A DNA stretch of 64,000 bases from Lachnospiraceae bacterium (GCA_902363835.1 CABJBM010000004.1:1-64000); one strand, 5' to 3'; positions 35,116 through 45,163 are shown, counted from the first letter of the stretch. Program-made: numbers and translations. The notes: generated by a model not told the origin, from the letters alone.

Positions 35116-36125
35116 AAAAACAGGGTTATCCGGCTAAGCGGGGAATGTTCATTTTTCTGACTATGATCATCTTGATGGCGGCAGTCGCTGTGATCAGCAT
35201 TAACTCCGGAAAGATGAATCTCACTCCCGGAGAAGTTTTGAATGTAATCCTGGGAAAAGGAACCCCGCAGCAAAACTTAATTATTCTGGAATTCCGCCTT
35301 CCCCGCATTCTTTTATCAATACTCGTGGGAGTGGGAATGGGCATTTCCGGATGTATTATGCAGAGCCTTCTGCGAAATGATATGGCAAGTCCCGGGACTT
35401 TAGGAATCAGTTCCGGTTCAGGATTGTTTGTGCTGATTTTTGTTGTATTGTTTTCTGCGAAAACAGCATCATCTGCGATTTTAATGCCATTGCTTTCTTT
35501 TATGGGAGGAATGACAGCCGCAGGACTGATTTTTTTACTTTCTTACAGAAAAGGGAAAGACATTTCTCCTACAGGGCTGATTTTAACAGGTGTTGCGCTG
35601 GGAAGCGGATATGGAGCTTTAACCACGCTGCTGACTCTTAAACTGGATCAGAATCAGATGGATTTTATACAGCGCTGGAGTGCCGGAAGTTTATGGGGAG
35701 ATGAATGGCGTTACCTTGCCGTACTGATTCCCTGGACATTGATTTTATGCGGATATGTATTTTATAAAGCCCATATTTTAAACATCCTTAACCTTGGAAA
35801 TGAAGCGGCAGCAGGCCTTGGTGTTGCAGTGAAACCTGAATTTATGGGATTAACGGCAGCAGCAGTGGCACTTTCTTCGGGAAGCGTATCCCTGGGAGGG
35901 AATTTCTTCTTTGTAGGAATGATTTCCCCTCATATGGCAAGAAAATTAATGGGGCCAAACCATAAGCTTTTCCTTCCAGGCTCCGGGCTTTGCGGTGCAA
36001 TTATTGTACTTCTTGCAGATACCATAACAAGAACCATCAGCCTGGGGGCAGATGTGCCTACAGGTATTGTAATTACGGTGCTCAGTACACCATATTTTTT
36101 ATATTTATTGGCAAAAGCAAATTAA
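35112..36125 (+). CDS. Iron-siderophore ABC transporter permease (FecCD family)
   Basis: A 337-residue protein of the same family as its neighbour, with FRLPRILLSILVGVGMGISGCIMQSLLRNDMASPGTLGISSGSG, LILTGVALGSGYGALTTL and VGMISPHMARKLMG. The ATG at 35112 overlaps the stop of the first permease (ATGA), so the two are made in equal amounts. It ends ten bases before the ATPase gene. Confidence 0.93.
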   Translation: MKKQGYPAKRGMFIFLTMIILMAAVAVISINSGKMNLTPGEVLNVILGKGTPQQNLIILEFRLPRILLSILVGVGMGISGCIMQSLLRNDMASPGTLGISSGSGLFVLIFVVLFSAKTASSAILMPLLSFMGGMTAAGLIFLLSYRKGKDISPTGLILTGVALGSGYGALTTLLTLKLDQNQMDFIQRWSAGSLWGDEWRYLAVLIPWTLILCGYVFYKAHILNILNLGNEAAAGLGVAVKPEFMGLTAAAVALSSGSVSLGGNFFFVGMISPHMARKLMGPNHKLFLPGSGLCGAIIVLLADTITRTISLGADVPTGIVITVLSTPYFLYLLAKAN

Positions 36126-36135
36126 GGAGAATGAT

Positions 36136-36957
36136 ATGAACAGCATTGCAACAAAAAAGTTGGATATTGCCTATGACAATGCTCTGATTGTGGAGAATTT
36201 AGATATGGCAATTCCTCATAAAAAAATCACTTCAATTATTGGTCCCAACGGATGCGGAAAATCCACAGTTTTAAAAGCAATCGGACGTATTCTAAAACCA
36301 AAGAACGGAATGGTTTATTTAAATGGAGGTGATATCTCCACACTTCCGACAAAGGAAATTGCAAAGAAAATGGCGATTTTACCCCAAACGCCTGCCGCAC
36401 CCAGCGGATTGACAGTAGGTGAACTTGTTGCATATGGACGGTTTCCCCATCAAAATGGGTTTGGAAAATTGACTCCTGAAGATAAAGAAATTGTGCAATG
36501 GGCAATCTCAGCAACCAAGCTTATGGATTTGGAGCATCGTGAAATCAATACGTTGTCAGGAGGACAGCGGCAAAGAGTCTGGATTGCCATGGCCCTTGCC
36601 CAGCAGACAGATTTAATTTTACTGGATGAACCAACCACTTACCTGGATCTGGCTCATCAGCTGGAAATATTGGAGCTTTTGTACGGATTAAACCGCAGCC
36701 AGGGATGCACCATTGCCATGGTTCTTCATGATTTGAATTTGGCAGCCCGCTTTTCTGACTATATGATTGCGGTCAGGGAAGGGAAAGTCATTCAGCATGG
36801 CAGACCAGAGGAAGTAATGGTACCCCATGTTTTAAAAGAAACGTTCTCCATAGATGCCAAAATTGTCAAGGAGCCGGGAACAGGGCGGCCGGTTTGTCTG
36901 ACGTATACCCTTTTACATCAGGAACGGATGTTTGAAAAGGAGGCGATTTCTGTATGA
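36136..36957 (+). CDS. Iron-siderophore ABC transporter ATPase (FepC/FhuC-like)
   Basis: A 273-residue ATPase. Walker A is GPNGCGKST (36-44), the signature is LSGGQRQR, and Walker B is LILLDEPTTYLDLAHQ, the last part being characteristic of the siderophore class. It powers the FecCD permease pair. The stop codon overlaps the ATG of the next gene by four bases, tying the exporter-type gene to the same mRNA and perhaps to the same pathway. Confidence 0.94.
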   Translation: MNSIATKKLDIAYDNALIVENLDMAIPHKKITSIIGPNGCGKSTVLKAIGRILKPKNGMVYLNGGDISTLPTKEIAKKMAILPQTPAAPSGLTVGELVAYGRFPHQNGFGKLTPEDKEIVQWAISATKLMDLEHREINTLSGGQRQRVWIAMALAQQTDLILLDEPTTYLDLAHQLEILELLYGLNRSQGCTIAMVLHDLNLAARFSDYMIAVREGKVIQHGRPEEVMVPHVLKETFSIDAKIVKEPGTGRPVCLTYTLLHQERMFEKEAISV

Positions 36958-38678
36958 GAACTGCATTGCGGATATTTCGGGAAGCGAAAAAGTACCGGAT
37001 TTATCTGATTTTTTCTCTTTTTGCCCTGGTAATATCCACGGCAGCCGGATTTTATACGCCCTGGGCGTTAAGGGAATTAACCGCCCTTGCTACGGAGGGA
37101 ATAAGCAATTTCCAGGCACAGGCCCTGCGCATCGGACTATTGCTTCTGGCTGCAACCACAATCCAGGTGGCAGGAACCTCTGCGGCCGGATATCTGAATC
37201 ATTATGCTGCCCTTCATTATGTGGCAGACTTACGTAAACGGCTTTACGGAAAGCTGCAGCATATGAGCCTGAGTTATTTTCACAAAAGCAGGACAGGAGA
37301 TCTCACCAGCCGTGTCGTAAATGATACTCTGGATGCAGAGGTACTTTTGGCCCATGTGATTCCGGATTTTTTAGTCAATATCCTTACATTTATGGGAGTG
37401 GGAGCGTTGCTGTTTACAATCAATGCAAAACTTGCCGCAATGAGTCTTGTTACCATACCTTTTTTGCTGGGGATTACTATTTGGCAGAGCCGCCATGTAT
37501 CCCCTTCATGGAAAGAAAACTCCCGAGTGAGAGGAGAGCTTGCAGGAAAAGTGCAGGATAATTTATCAGGTATTAAAGAAATTCAGATTTTTAATCAGCA
37601 AAGCCATGAAGAAGGTAACATTGCTGATCTTTCCCTTCGCCACAGCCTGGCATATCTTCGTGCAAGTTTCTTCTTTGAGACAACCTATCCCTTACTTGCA
37701 TTTGTCACTGCTCTTGGAACGGTGATTGTAGTGGTATACGGCGGGTACTTGGTGGGAATTGGAGAAGTGGATATTGCGGACATTGTTGGGTTTGTTATGT
37801 ATTTATCAATGTTTTATGGACCTGTAAAAAGCTTTTCCGGCCTTGCAGAACGGGCCGGTGAGGCTGGGGCCGGTTGCAGACGGGTGTTTGATGTGTTTGA
37901 TGAGATACCGGAAGTAAAAGAAAAGAAAAATGCAAAAGACCTTAAAAGGGTACAAGGTAAAATTGTGCTGAAAGATCTTTCCTTTTCATATCAGGAAGAT
38001 ATTTCGGTAATGAAAAATATTAACCTGACGATTGAGAAAGGGCAGACAGTGGCCTTGGTTGGGACAACAGGTGTAGGTAAGAGCACTATAGCAAACCTGA
38101 TAAACCGGTTTTATGACCCTCAGGAAGGAGCCGTTTTCATTGACGGAGTTGATATCCGGGAGGTGACCCTTTCCAGTTTACGGGACAATATTTCCATGGT
38201 GCTGCAGGATACATTTCTTTTTAATGGAACTGTGTATGAGAACATTGTATACGGCTGGAAGGATGCGGCAAGAGAAGATGTCATTGCGGCGGCAAAAGCG
38301 GCTAATGCCCATGATTTCATTGAAAAAATGGAAAATGGCTATGATACGTTTATCGGAGAACGGGGTGTTTTGCTGTCCGGGGGGCAGAGACAGAGAATTG
38401 CCATTGCCCGAGCCATTTTAAGGGATTCCCCGATCCTGATCTTAGATGAAGCGACTTCTGCTTTGGATACGAAAACAGAAAAGGAAATTCAGGCAGCTTT
38501 GAATGAAATATCAAAGGAACGAACGACCATAATGATTGCTCACAGGCTTTCTACTACCCGGGAAGCCGATTTGATTGTAGTGCTGGATGGAACCGGTATT
38601 GCAGAGATGGGGACTCATGATGAGCTGATGAGAAAGGGTGGAATTTTTGCCCGCCTTCATGGGGCTCAGGCATCTTAG
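36954..38678 (+). CDS. ABC transporter, fused membrane and ATPase domains (exporter type)
   Basis: A 574-residue protein. Six helices (about 1-310) of the type I exporter fold precede a nucleotide-binding domain with Walker A GTTGVGKST, signature LSGGQRQR and Walker B ILILDEATSALD. It would act as a homodimer. Exporter-fold proteins in siderophore operons can be importers (YbtPQ- or IrtAB-like) or can export siderophores or heme. The tight overlap with the FepC-like gene argues for a role in iron handling. No siderophore synthesis genes are in the window. Confidence 0.88.
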   Translation: MRTALRIFREAKKYRIYLIFSLFALVISTAAGFYTPWALRELTALATEGISNFQAQALRIGLLLLAATTIQVAGTSAAGYLNHYAALHYVADLRKRLYGKLQHMSLSYFHKSRTGDLTSRVVNDTLDAEVLLAHVIPDFLVNILTFMGVGALLFTINAKLAAMSLVTIPFLLGITIWQSRHVSPSWKENSRVRGELAGKVQDNLSGIKEIQIFNQQSHEEGNIADLSLRHSLAYLRASFFFETTYPLLAFVTALGTVIVVVYGGYLVGIGEVDIADIVGFVMYLSMFYGPVKSFSGLAERAGEAGAGCRRVFDVFDEIPEVKEKKNAKDLKRVQGKIVLKDLSFSYQEDISVMKNINLTIEKGQTVALVGTTGVGKSTIANLINRFYDPQEGAVFIDGVDIREVTLSSLRDNISMVLQDTFLFNGTVYENIVYGWKDAAREDVIAAAKAANAHDFIEKMENGYDTFIGERGVLLSGGQRQRIAIARAILRDSPILILDEATSALDTKTEKEIQAALNEISKERTTIMIAHRLSTTREADLIVVLDGTGIAEMGTHDELMRKGGIFARLHGAQAS

Positions 38679-38683
38679 ATAAT

Positions 38684-38698
38684 AGAAAATCATTATCA
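38684..38698. promoter_or_regulatory. Fur-box-like site
   Basis: Read on the reverse strand, TGATAATGATTTTCT matches the 7-1-7 Fur consensus (TGATAATnATTATCA) at 13 of 15 positions. It lies just after the stop codon of the ABC gene and no gene starts directly behind it, so its purpose is unclear. Confidence 0.35.
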
Positions 38699-38895
38699 AA
38701 TTATTCTTAATGAAAGAAGGGATAAAAATAGCCGGCAAACGCAGCTTATGAAGTTCGCTGAACATGGCCTTTTGGAGAAAAAAGTCTCAATAAATTAGTG
38801 AATTGGTGATAAAGGTTCCATTGACTAGCTTCTGTTTTTAAAGTAAGATACTACCATATATTGACAATATACGACATGTTTTTTGCCGCAGCCCT

Positions 38896-38922
38896 TAAAA
38901 TATGCCGTGTGGTTGCCTGAAG
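38896..38922 (+). promoter_or_regulatory. SigD (sigma-28)-like promoter of the chemoreceptor
   Basis: TAAA (38896-38899), exactly 15 bases, then GCCTGAAG (38915-38922), compared with the motility consensus TAAA-N15-GCCGATAA. The -35 half is perfect and the -10 half only partial. Confidence 0.35.
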
Positions 38923-38959
38923 AGTCATACAATCACAAATTCTTAAAGGAGATTAAAAC

Positions 38960-40543
38960 GTGAGTATTAAGAAAATTATTTACAGCACAATGGCCTGCCT
39001 TGTTCTTCTAAGCGTTTTTAACACTGGTTTGATGTTTTTGCTTTTAAACCAGAATCAGAGCAACGGCAAGATCGTGAACTATTGCGGCGTTGTCAGAGGT
39101 GCAACACAGCGCATTATGAAGCTTCATTTGCTTGATCAGCCGGTGGAAGAGCAGATCGCTAAGGCAGAGAAGGCCATGGATGGAATCATTGCAGGCGACA
39201 GGGAGCTGGGACTTCCGGTGCCAAGGGACAAAGAACTGGTGGAACAGATGAAGGAGATCCGTACATACTGGAAAGAACAGATTCTGCCCCTTTTAAACGA
39301 AAAACAAAATGACAAGCTTCTGGAAAACAGTGAAGAGCTTTTTAACAAAAGCAATGCTGCTGTTTCCCAGGCAGAAAAGTACTCCGCCCAGGGGATTGTA
39401 ATGCTTAAGATTGTGAGCATCCTTACCTTGGGAATCAATTTGATCTCCATTGCCTTTATTCTGATAATCATCCGCAGAAAAATCCTACTTCCGGTGAAAA
39501 CCTTAGAAGGCGGGATGGAGCGCCTTTCCCAGGGGGATTTACAGAGTGAGATCGATTATTCTTCCAGCAATGAGCTGGGAATGCTGGCAAACAGCATGCG
39601 GGTGTCCATTAACACTCTTTCCGATTATATTTCCCGCATCGGGGATTCCATGAAGCAGATGGAACAGGGGAATTTTGACCTTCCTTCCCAGCAGTATATC
39701 GGAGATTTTACCAATATCGGGCATTCCATTGAGAAGTTTTCCGCCCAGATATCAGAGACTCTTGGCCAGCTGCACCAGACCTCTGAACAGGTATCCTCAG
39801 GAGCGGATCATGTTGCGGCAAGCTCCCAGCTTCTGGCTGTGGGGGCTGCGGAGCAGAACAGCGCAATTGATAACTTGTCTCATGCTGTGGAAACCATTGT
39901 AACAAAAATAGATTACACCACAGAAAATGCCAGTATTTTTAACAGCAAAGCCCAGACAATGGGGGTAAGCCTTGATGAGAGTGAACAGCAGATGCGGCTT
40001 TTGCTTCAGGCGATGGATGCCATCCGGAGAAATTCAGAGGAAATTATAAAGATCAACAAAACCATTGAGGACATTGCATTCCAAACCAATATTCTGGCAT
40101 TAAATGCGGCTGTTGAAGCGGCAAGGGCTGGAGAGGCCGGAAAGGGGTTTGCCGTGGTGACAGATGAAGTGCGGAACCTGGCTGCAAAGAGTGCGCTTGC
40201 TGCAAAGAACACCTCGGAACTGATTGACGTTTCCGTTAAATCTGTTGAGTCAGGAAAGGATTTAACCGATTCCATGGCCCGGATACTCAATACCGTTTTA
40301 ATGGATGCCAGGGAGATCGCTTCCGGCATCGGGGAGATCCAGTCGGCCTCACAGGAGCAGAGCCTTTCTGTTTCCCATATTACTGACAGTGTGGAGAAAA
40401 TTACCGCAGTAGTGCAATCCAATTCAGCTACTGCACAGGAAAGTGCCGCTGCAAGTGAGGAACTTTCCGCACAGGCAAGAATGCTCAGCAGCCTGGCCAA
40501 CCAGTTTACTTTAAAGAAAAACAGTGATATCAGCTTTATGTAA
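38960..40543 (+). CDS. Methyl-accepting chemotaxis protein
   Basis: A 527-residue protein. A first helix at about 6-27, a four-helix-bundle-like sensor region of about 130 residues, a second helix near 150-172, a HAMP domain ([20 protein letters not shown]), and a long cytoplasmic coiled coil. The hairpin tip is [43 protein letters not shown]. It relays a ligand signal to CheA. The GTG start lies behind AAAGGAG. It stands alone, and the ligand is unknown. Confidence 0.94.
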   Translation: MSIKKIIYSTMACLVLLSVFNTGLMFLLLNQNQSNGKIVNYCGVVRGATQRIMKLHLLDQPVEEQIAKAEKAMDGIIAGDRELGLPVPRDKELVEQMKEIRTYWKEQILPLLNEKQNDKLLENSEELFNKSNAAVSQAEKYSAQGIVMLKIVSILTLGINLISIAFILIIIRRKILLPVKTLEGGMERLSQGDLQSEIDYSSSNELGMLANSMRVSINTLSDYISRIGDSMKQMEQGNFDLPSQQYIGDFTNIGHSIEKFSAQISETLGQLHQTSEQVSSGADHVAASSQLLAVGAAEQNSAIDNLSHAVETIVTKIDYTTENASIFNSKAQTMGVSLDESEQQMRLLLQAMDAIRRNSEEIIKINKTIEDIAFQTNILALNAAVEAARAGEAGKGFAVVTDEVRNLAAKSALAAKNTSELIDVSVKSVESGKDLTDSMARILNTVLMDAREIASGIGEIQSASQEQSLSVSHITDSVEKITAVVQSNSATAQESAAASEELSAQARMLSSLANQFTLKKNSDISFM

Positions 40544-40659
40544 GGGTCTGAAGCAGTGAGACTGATAGAAATGCCTGTGCCGGACAGCCGGGCTGGCTGA
40601 GTGTTGCATTGCTTATCAAAAGGGATAAATGTTATCCTTTGTCAGGGATATAATAAAAG

Positions 40660-40695
40660 AAGGCGCTGATTTATTTTTAACGGATCAGCGCCTTC
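40660..40695. terminator. Bidirectional terminator between chemoreceptor and response regulator
   Basis: AAGGCGCTGAT and ATCAGCGCCTT are perfect 11-bp arms. The reverse strand continues with CTTTTATT, so it best serves the regulator gene ending at 40754. A weaker hairpin (AAAGGGATAA/TTATCCTTT) lies at about 40619-40641. Confidence 0.7.
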
Positions 40696-40753
40696 AGATT
40701 ATTATCTATTATTTTATAATTGCCTGCACGCTTTTTTGCTGACAGCAGGAGTT

Positions 40754-41554
40754 TTATAAAGTCTGCTTCCCATCCCCTGCCTCCATAAATTTAGCCGGAG
40801 AGCAGCCAATGTACTTCTTAAATACCTTAATAAAATACTTATATTCAGAAAATCCCACCATCTCTGCAATTTCATAAATCTTATACTGATCTGATTTCAG
40901 AAGCTCCACAGCCTTTTGCATCCGGTAGCGGTTCAAAAAATCATTGAAGGTGTAGCCGGTCTCGCTTTTAAATTTCGTATTTAAGTAGGTACAGGAAAGA
41001 CTATATTCTTCACTTAAATCGGTTAAGGAAAGGCGGGAAGAGTAATGCTCTTCAATGTACTTTACCATTGCGCTTACATATTTATTTTTGAAGTTAACGG
41101 TTTCAGAAATATCTGTTTCTAAAATGCCCAGCTTTTTCTTTTCCATATCAATTTGCCGCATGTATCCTTTTAACCGTGTATTTGCTTCCAGCTTTTCGGT
41201 TATCTTATGAATTGCATCATAAAGTTCTGTAAATTCCACAGGTTTTAACAGATATTCTGTGACGCCAAGGCGAATCGCCTTTTTGGCAAATTCAAATTCA
41301 CCGTATCCGGACACAATAATGGCTTCATAGCCGTATTCTTTAATGCTTTCCTCCAACATCTGCAGGCCGTTCATGATGGGCATGTTGATATCCACAATTA
41401 CGATGTCAGGCTTATTGTCCTTGATCTTTTGAATTCCATCGACTCCGTCTATGGCTTCGCCTGCCACCACGCAGTTAAGCTCCTGCCAGTTTACCATGAA
41501 CATCAGACCTTTTCTGATGATATCTTCATCTTCTACAAGTAAAACCTTATACAT
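40754..41554 (-). CDS. Response regulator with AraC-type output
   Basis: A 266-residue protein. The receiver domain has Asp55 in DIVIVDINMPIMNG and Lys in YLLKPVEF. A short linker precedes an AraC-type DNA-binding domain (MVKYIEEHYSSRLSLTDLSEEYSLSCTYLNTKFKSETGYTFNDFL, then IYEIAEMVGFSEYKYFIKVFKKYIGCSPAKF). It is shorter than the regulator at 12613 because the central region is missing. ATG 41554 overlaps the end of the kinase gene by eight bases. The neighbouring iron transporter is its likely target. Confidence 0.9.
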   Translation of the reverse strand: MYKVLLVEDEDIIRKGLMFMVNWQELNCVVAGEAIDGVDGIQKIKDNKPDIVIVDINMPIMNGLQMLEESIKEYGYEAIIVSGYGEFEFAKKAIRLGVTEYLLKPVEFTELYDAIHKITEKLEANTRLKGYMRQIDMEKKKLGILETDISETVNFKNKYVSAMVKYIEEHYSSRLSLTDLSEEYSLSCTYLNTKFKSETGYTFNDFLNRYRMQKAVELLKSDQYKIYEIAEMVGFSEYKYFIKVFKKYIGCSPAKFMEAGDGKQTL

Positions 41555-43271
41555 AATAATCCTCCATATCTGCGGGCATGGTAACAGTGACCCGTGTGCC
41601 AAAACCTGGCTGGCTTTCGATTGTCAGGCCATATCCAGGACCATATAACAGCCGGACAACCCGGTGGGAATTATAAAGACCAATATGTTCCTTATATTCG
41701 TCCTCTGACTCCAGCCCGGCCCGCAGGCTGGCAAGGCGTTCTCCGTCAATGCCGCTTCCGTCATCCTCCACACAAAGCTCCAGCAGGTCATCATGCACAC
41801 ATCCGGTGATCTCAATGGAGATGGAGTGGGTATTTTTCATGCCGTGAACCAGGGAGTTTTCTACAACCGGCTGAAGCAGCAGCTTTGGAATCCGGTATTC
41901 CAGCAGTTCCTCCGGAATATCAATATGATATTTCAAACGCCGGTTATAGCGCATTTTTTGTAATAGGAGATAATCATTGATATATTCAATATCCGTTCTG
42001 AGTGAAACAATGGTGCTGCCATAATGAATGCTGTAGCGCATGAGGCTGGCAAAAGACTGAACCATATCAGAAGCTTTTGCTGCATCGATCATAATTTCAT
42101 ACCGGAGGGTCTCCATAACATTGAAAATAAAATGAGGGTTAAATTGTTCTTCCAATTGTTTGATTTCCATGATCCGTTTTCGTTCGGACAGTTCACTGTT
42201 ATAAGTCAGCAGTTCTTCCCGCTGTATTACCATGTGGCGGTATGCGTCATCCAGCTTCTGGAATTCATCGAATACCTGGGAACGGAGCTGATAGTCCATG
42301 TTGCCCTTTCCCATCTGCTCGATGGATTTCTGGAGTTCATTGATGGCCAGCAGGTTTTTCTGGGTAATGTGTTCGGTTACAGGAAGCGAAATGATCACTA
42401 AGAGGATTCCTACAATAAGCATGAATATAAAGCCATAAAACAGCAGATCTTTTTGATATTCAGTGGAAACCAGTGAATATAAGATCAGAGCGCTTCCGGG
42501 AAGGGAACTTTTTTGAATGTGATAATGTTTTCCATTGACCTTTACTATATTTCCTTCCTGCCAGTCCATCCGATATTTTCCAGAAGGGTATTTGTCCATT
42601 GGGTCAGTCTGCTGGCGGCTGATAGAAAAGATCAGATTATCATATCGGTCCGTGATGATAACATCATCCAGAGGATATTTGCGGATGATCTCATAGAGAT
42701 AGGAATCCAGCAGGTCAAAAAACAGATAGCCCGTAAGGGTGCCTTCATTTACCACGGCTTTGCCAAGAATCAGATCTCCTGCCTGCCCATGGGCATAGTT
42801 TAACCGGCTTGGCAGTGTGAAGATTTTTTCGGGCTGTTCCTGCATCTGGCTGGTCATTCGGCGAAAGATATCGCTGTCAAGGAAAATTTCCTGATTGCCG
42901 GCAAATAAATTGCTGCTGACCATGCGCCCGTTCTGGTCCAGGAGTATAAAGGAGGACCGTATTGTCTGGGCATTGGTAAAGTCATAAAGAAGGCGGTTAT
43001 TTGCAGTGATGACGGCAGAGTCTGTGCTGTCCAGCGCGGTCAGCAGATCCGGACTTTTGGAAAGCTGGGCCAGCCCCTGGTGGTAGAGTTGGAGCTGTTG
43101 ATCCAGGGTTTTGGATAACTGAGTATGATTTCTTTTATTAAAGCCGGAGATGAGCCACTGTACATTGATTAACAGGAATAAAAGAACCAGCACAAATAAT
43201 AGTGAGATGATGGAAAGAGCGTATTTGATAAAGGATTTTTTGATATAGTCTTTGTACCGGTTACTTTTCAT
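41547..43271 (-). CDS. Sensor histidine kinase (YesM-like)
   Basis: A 574-residue protein. An N-terminal helix at about 16-36, an extracellular sensor domain to about 275, a second helix near 280-300, a HAMP region (LQKSIEQMGKGNMDYQL), an H-box EEQFNPHFIFNVMETLRYE, and HATPase motifs VENSLVHGM and EDDGSGID. I start at the ATG at 43271, placed by GGAGGTCC nine bases upstream; the longer frame has no site. It is transcribed with the response regulator and probably senses extracellular iron or its ligand. Confidence 0.9.
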   Translation of the reverse strand: MKSNRYKDYIKKSFIKYALSIISLLFVLVLLFLLINVQWLISGFNKRNHTQLSKTLDQQLQLYHQGLAQLSKSPDLLTALDSTDSAVITANNRLLYDFTNAQTIRSSFILLDQNGRMVSSNLFAGNQEIFLDSDIFRRMTSQMQEQPEKIFTLPSRLNYAHGQAGDLILGKAVVNEGTLTGYLFFDLLDSYLYEIIRKYPLDDVIITDRYDNLIFSISRQQTDPMDKYPSGKYRMDWQEGNIVKVNGKHYHIQKSSLPGSALILYSLVSTEYQKDLLFYGFIFMLIVGILLVIISLPVTEHITQKNLLAINELQKSIEQMGKGNMDYQLRSQVFDEFQKLDDAYRHMVIQREELLTYNSELSERKRIMEIKQLEEQFNPHFIFNVMETLRYEIMIDAAKASDMVQSFASLMRYSIHYGSTIVSLRTDIEYINDYLLLQKMRYNRRLKYHIDIPEELLEYRIPKLLLQPVVENSLVHGMKNTHSISIEITGCVHDDLLELCVEDDGSGIDGERLASLRAGLESEDEYKEHIGLYNSHRVVRLLYGPGYGLTIESQPGFGTRVTVTMPADMEDYYV

Positions 43272-43340
43272 GGGGAGGACCTCCAAATGTATCGATGTAT
43301 GGTTAATAATCAGGGGGATTAAGCGCATGGGGTTATAGGT

Positions 43341-43349
43341 ATTATATCA
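43341..43349 (-). promoter_or_regulatory. Extended -10 promoter of the two-component genes
   Basis: On the reverse strand the bases read TGATATAAT, a perfect extended -10. The kinase gene starts 70 bp downstream. Confidence 0.5.
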
Positions 43350-43365
43350 TAAATCCGCAGTTCAA

Positions 43366-43390
43366 CCCATAAAACCTGCGGTTTCATGGG
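43366..43390. repeat. Inverted repeat upstream of the kinase promoter
   Basis: CCCATAAAACC (43366-43376) and GGTTTCATGGG (43380-43390) pair over 11 positions with one mismatch around TGC. It lies in the -35 region and upstream of the kinase promoter, so it may be an operator; no T-run follows on either strand. Confidence 0.4.
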
Positions 43391-43498
43391 CTCATGGGTA
43401 TTCGCCTTATGAAATAAGCCATAAAAGGATTTTCTCATGTGCAGGCACAATGAAAGTCTTTTTATGACTTATTTCCCACTGCTCATTACTTTCGTGGA

Positions 43499-45163
43499 TT
43501 ATATACTAATATCATTGCTGCCTGTTAATTTGAAGAACAAAAGCAGCGATAAGATACTGGTCAGGGTTAAGATGGTTGAGTAAGCGGCAGCATTGCCGAA
43601 ATTGCTTCGAATGACCTCTGCATAAATAGCCACGGTCAGTGTCTGAGTTTTGCTGGTATAGAGGATGATAGAAGAACTCAGCTCACTGATTAAGGTGATC
43701 CAGCTCATGATGGCGCCGGATAATACACCTGACATCATCATGGGGACTGTAATTTTTGCAAATGATTTCGTTTCTGAACAGCCCAGACTGATGGCGGCCT
43801 CCTCCACACTGGGGCTGATCTGTCCGATTATGGCGGTGCTGGAGCGGATGGTGTAGGGCATGCGCCGGATGGACAGTGAGATAATGATAATGAGTGCAGT
43901 ACCGCTTAAGAGAAACGGTTTTGTGTTAAATGCATATAAAAACGAGATACCCAATACAGAGCCTGGTATGATGTATGGAAACATGGTGACCGTATCAAGG
44001 ATATTGGTTAAAAGTGATTTTTTTCGTACAGTCAGATAGGAGATCAAAATTCCCAGCACCACCACAATAGCGATGGCAGACAGCCCGAATAAATAGGTAT
44101 TGAAAATAGCGCTGTTGTTATTCTTTGAAAACAGTGTGTTCCGGTAGTTATCCAGAGAGAATCCGCCGGTGTATACGCTTCCTCCTCCTGTAGCCAGGAA
44201 GGAAGTGAAGATGACTGTTAGCTGCGGAAGAATGGCGATGAAGACAACCAGGTATACAAACAGGTGGGATAATACATTTTTAAGACCAGTGCAATGTTCT
44301 GCTTCCATAGGTTTCAATGCTGTCATGGAATAGGTATAGCGGTTTCCAAGGTAGCGCTGGAAGAAGAATAACAGCAGAGTGATGCCGATGATAATGACAC
44401 AGAGTGCGGCAGCAAAGTGGTCATCCGTACTGACCTCGCCCATAAACTGGCTGTACATTAAAACCGGAAATGTCTTATAACCTTCACCGATCAGCATAGG
44501 GGTACCAAAGTCGGAGAACACTCTCATAAATACCAGCAGGGAGCTGGCAAGCATGGTGGGCATGACCAGCGGCACGATTACCTGCAGCACTCTCTGCACG
44601 GCACTGCATCCCAGGCTTTCAGCGGCTTCATTTAAGGAGTTATCCAGGTTTTTAAGAGCGCCTGAAATATACATATAAACCAGTGGAAAGGATTGCAGAG
44701 AGAAGACCAGGACAATTCCGGCAAATCCATAAATGCCGTTTAACTTCACATGAAACAGATTGTTTAAGATCCTGGTGATAAAGCCGTTGCGCCCCAGTAA
44801 CTGGATCCAGGCATAGGCTCCGATAAATGGCGGAGAAAGATAGGACATGACGATCAGGATATTTAAATACTTACTTCCTTTGATTCGCACGCTTCGTAAA
44901 ACATACGCCATAACCAGGCCCAGAGCAGCCGCCAGCAGGGTGGAAACAATGGTGACTTTAAAGCTGTTTACCAGAGTGCTCCAGTAATATTTTCTGGCAA
45001 AGAATTTACCGAAATATGCAAGACTGAAGGAACCATCTTCTGAGAGCACGCTCTTATATAAGATCAGAATTAAGGGGTAGACCACAAAGATAAGAAAAAG
45101 GGCGAGAATCCCCAGTGCCATGGCTACCCAGATATTGAACTTCTTTTCACCGGCATACCTCAT
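43499..45163 (-). CDS. Ferric-iron ABC transporter permease, two fused domains (FbpB-like)
   Basis: A 554-residue membrane protein with twelve predicted helices. Two EAA loops (EAAESLGCSAVQRVLQVIVPLV near 190, and EEAAISLGCSETKSFAKITVPMM near 460) show that two permease halves are joined, as in FbpB, AfuB and SfuB. It forms the channel for ferric iron delivered by the binding protein at 46357. Its start overlaps the ATPase gene's stop by four bases. No terminator with a T-run follows; the next gene downstream begins about 230 bp away. Confidence 0.92.
   Translation of the reverse strand: MRYAGEKKFNIWVAMALGILALFLIFVVYPLILILYKSVLSEDGSFSLAYFGKFFARKYYWSTLVNSFKVTIVSTLLAAALGLVMAYVLRSVRIKGSKYLNILIVMSYLSPPFIGAYAWIQLLGRNGFITRILNNLFHVKLNGIYGFAGIVLVFSLQSFPLVYMYISGALKNLDNSLNEAAESLGCSAVQRVLQVIVPLVMPTMLASSLLVFMRVFSDFGTPMLIGEGYKTFPVLMYSQFMGEVSTDDHFAAALCVIIIGITLLLFFFQRYLGNRYTYSMTALKPMEAEHCTGLKNVLSHLFVYLVVFIAILPQLTVIFTSFLATGGGSVYTGGFSLDNYRNTLFSKNNNSAIFNTYLFGLSAIAIVVVLGILISYLTVRKKSLLTNILDTVTMFPYIIPGSVLGISFLYAFNTKPFLLSGTALIIIISLSIRRMPYTIRSSTAIIGQISPSVEEAAISLGCSETKSFAKITVPMMMSGVLSGAIMSWITLISELSSSIILYTSKTQTLTVAIYAEVIRSNFGNAAAYSTILTLTSILSLLLFFKLTGSNDISI

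Larger units (their letters stand above)
38679..38959. other. Intergenic region between the iron operon and the chemoreceptor
   Basis: About 280 bases. It contains a Fur-box-like site at 38684-38698 and a SigD-like promoter at 38896-38922. No gene of convincing length is present. Confidence 0.5.

Noticed and set aside
38700..38960. Possible cyclic-di-GMP riboswitch before the chemoreceptor
   Set aside because: A GGCAAA stretch and short pairings are present, but the conserved core of GEMM riboswitches (GGGACGCAAAGC and the tetraloop-receptor) is missing.
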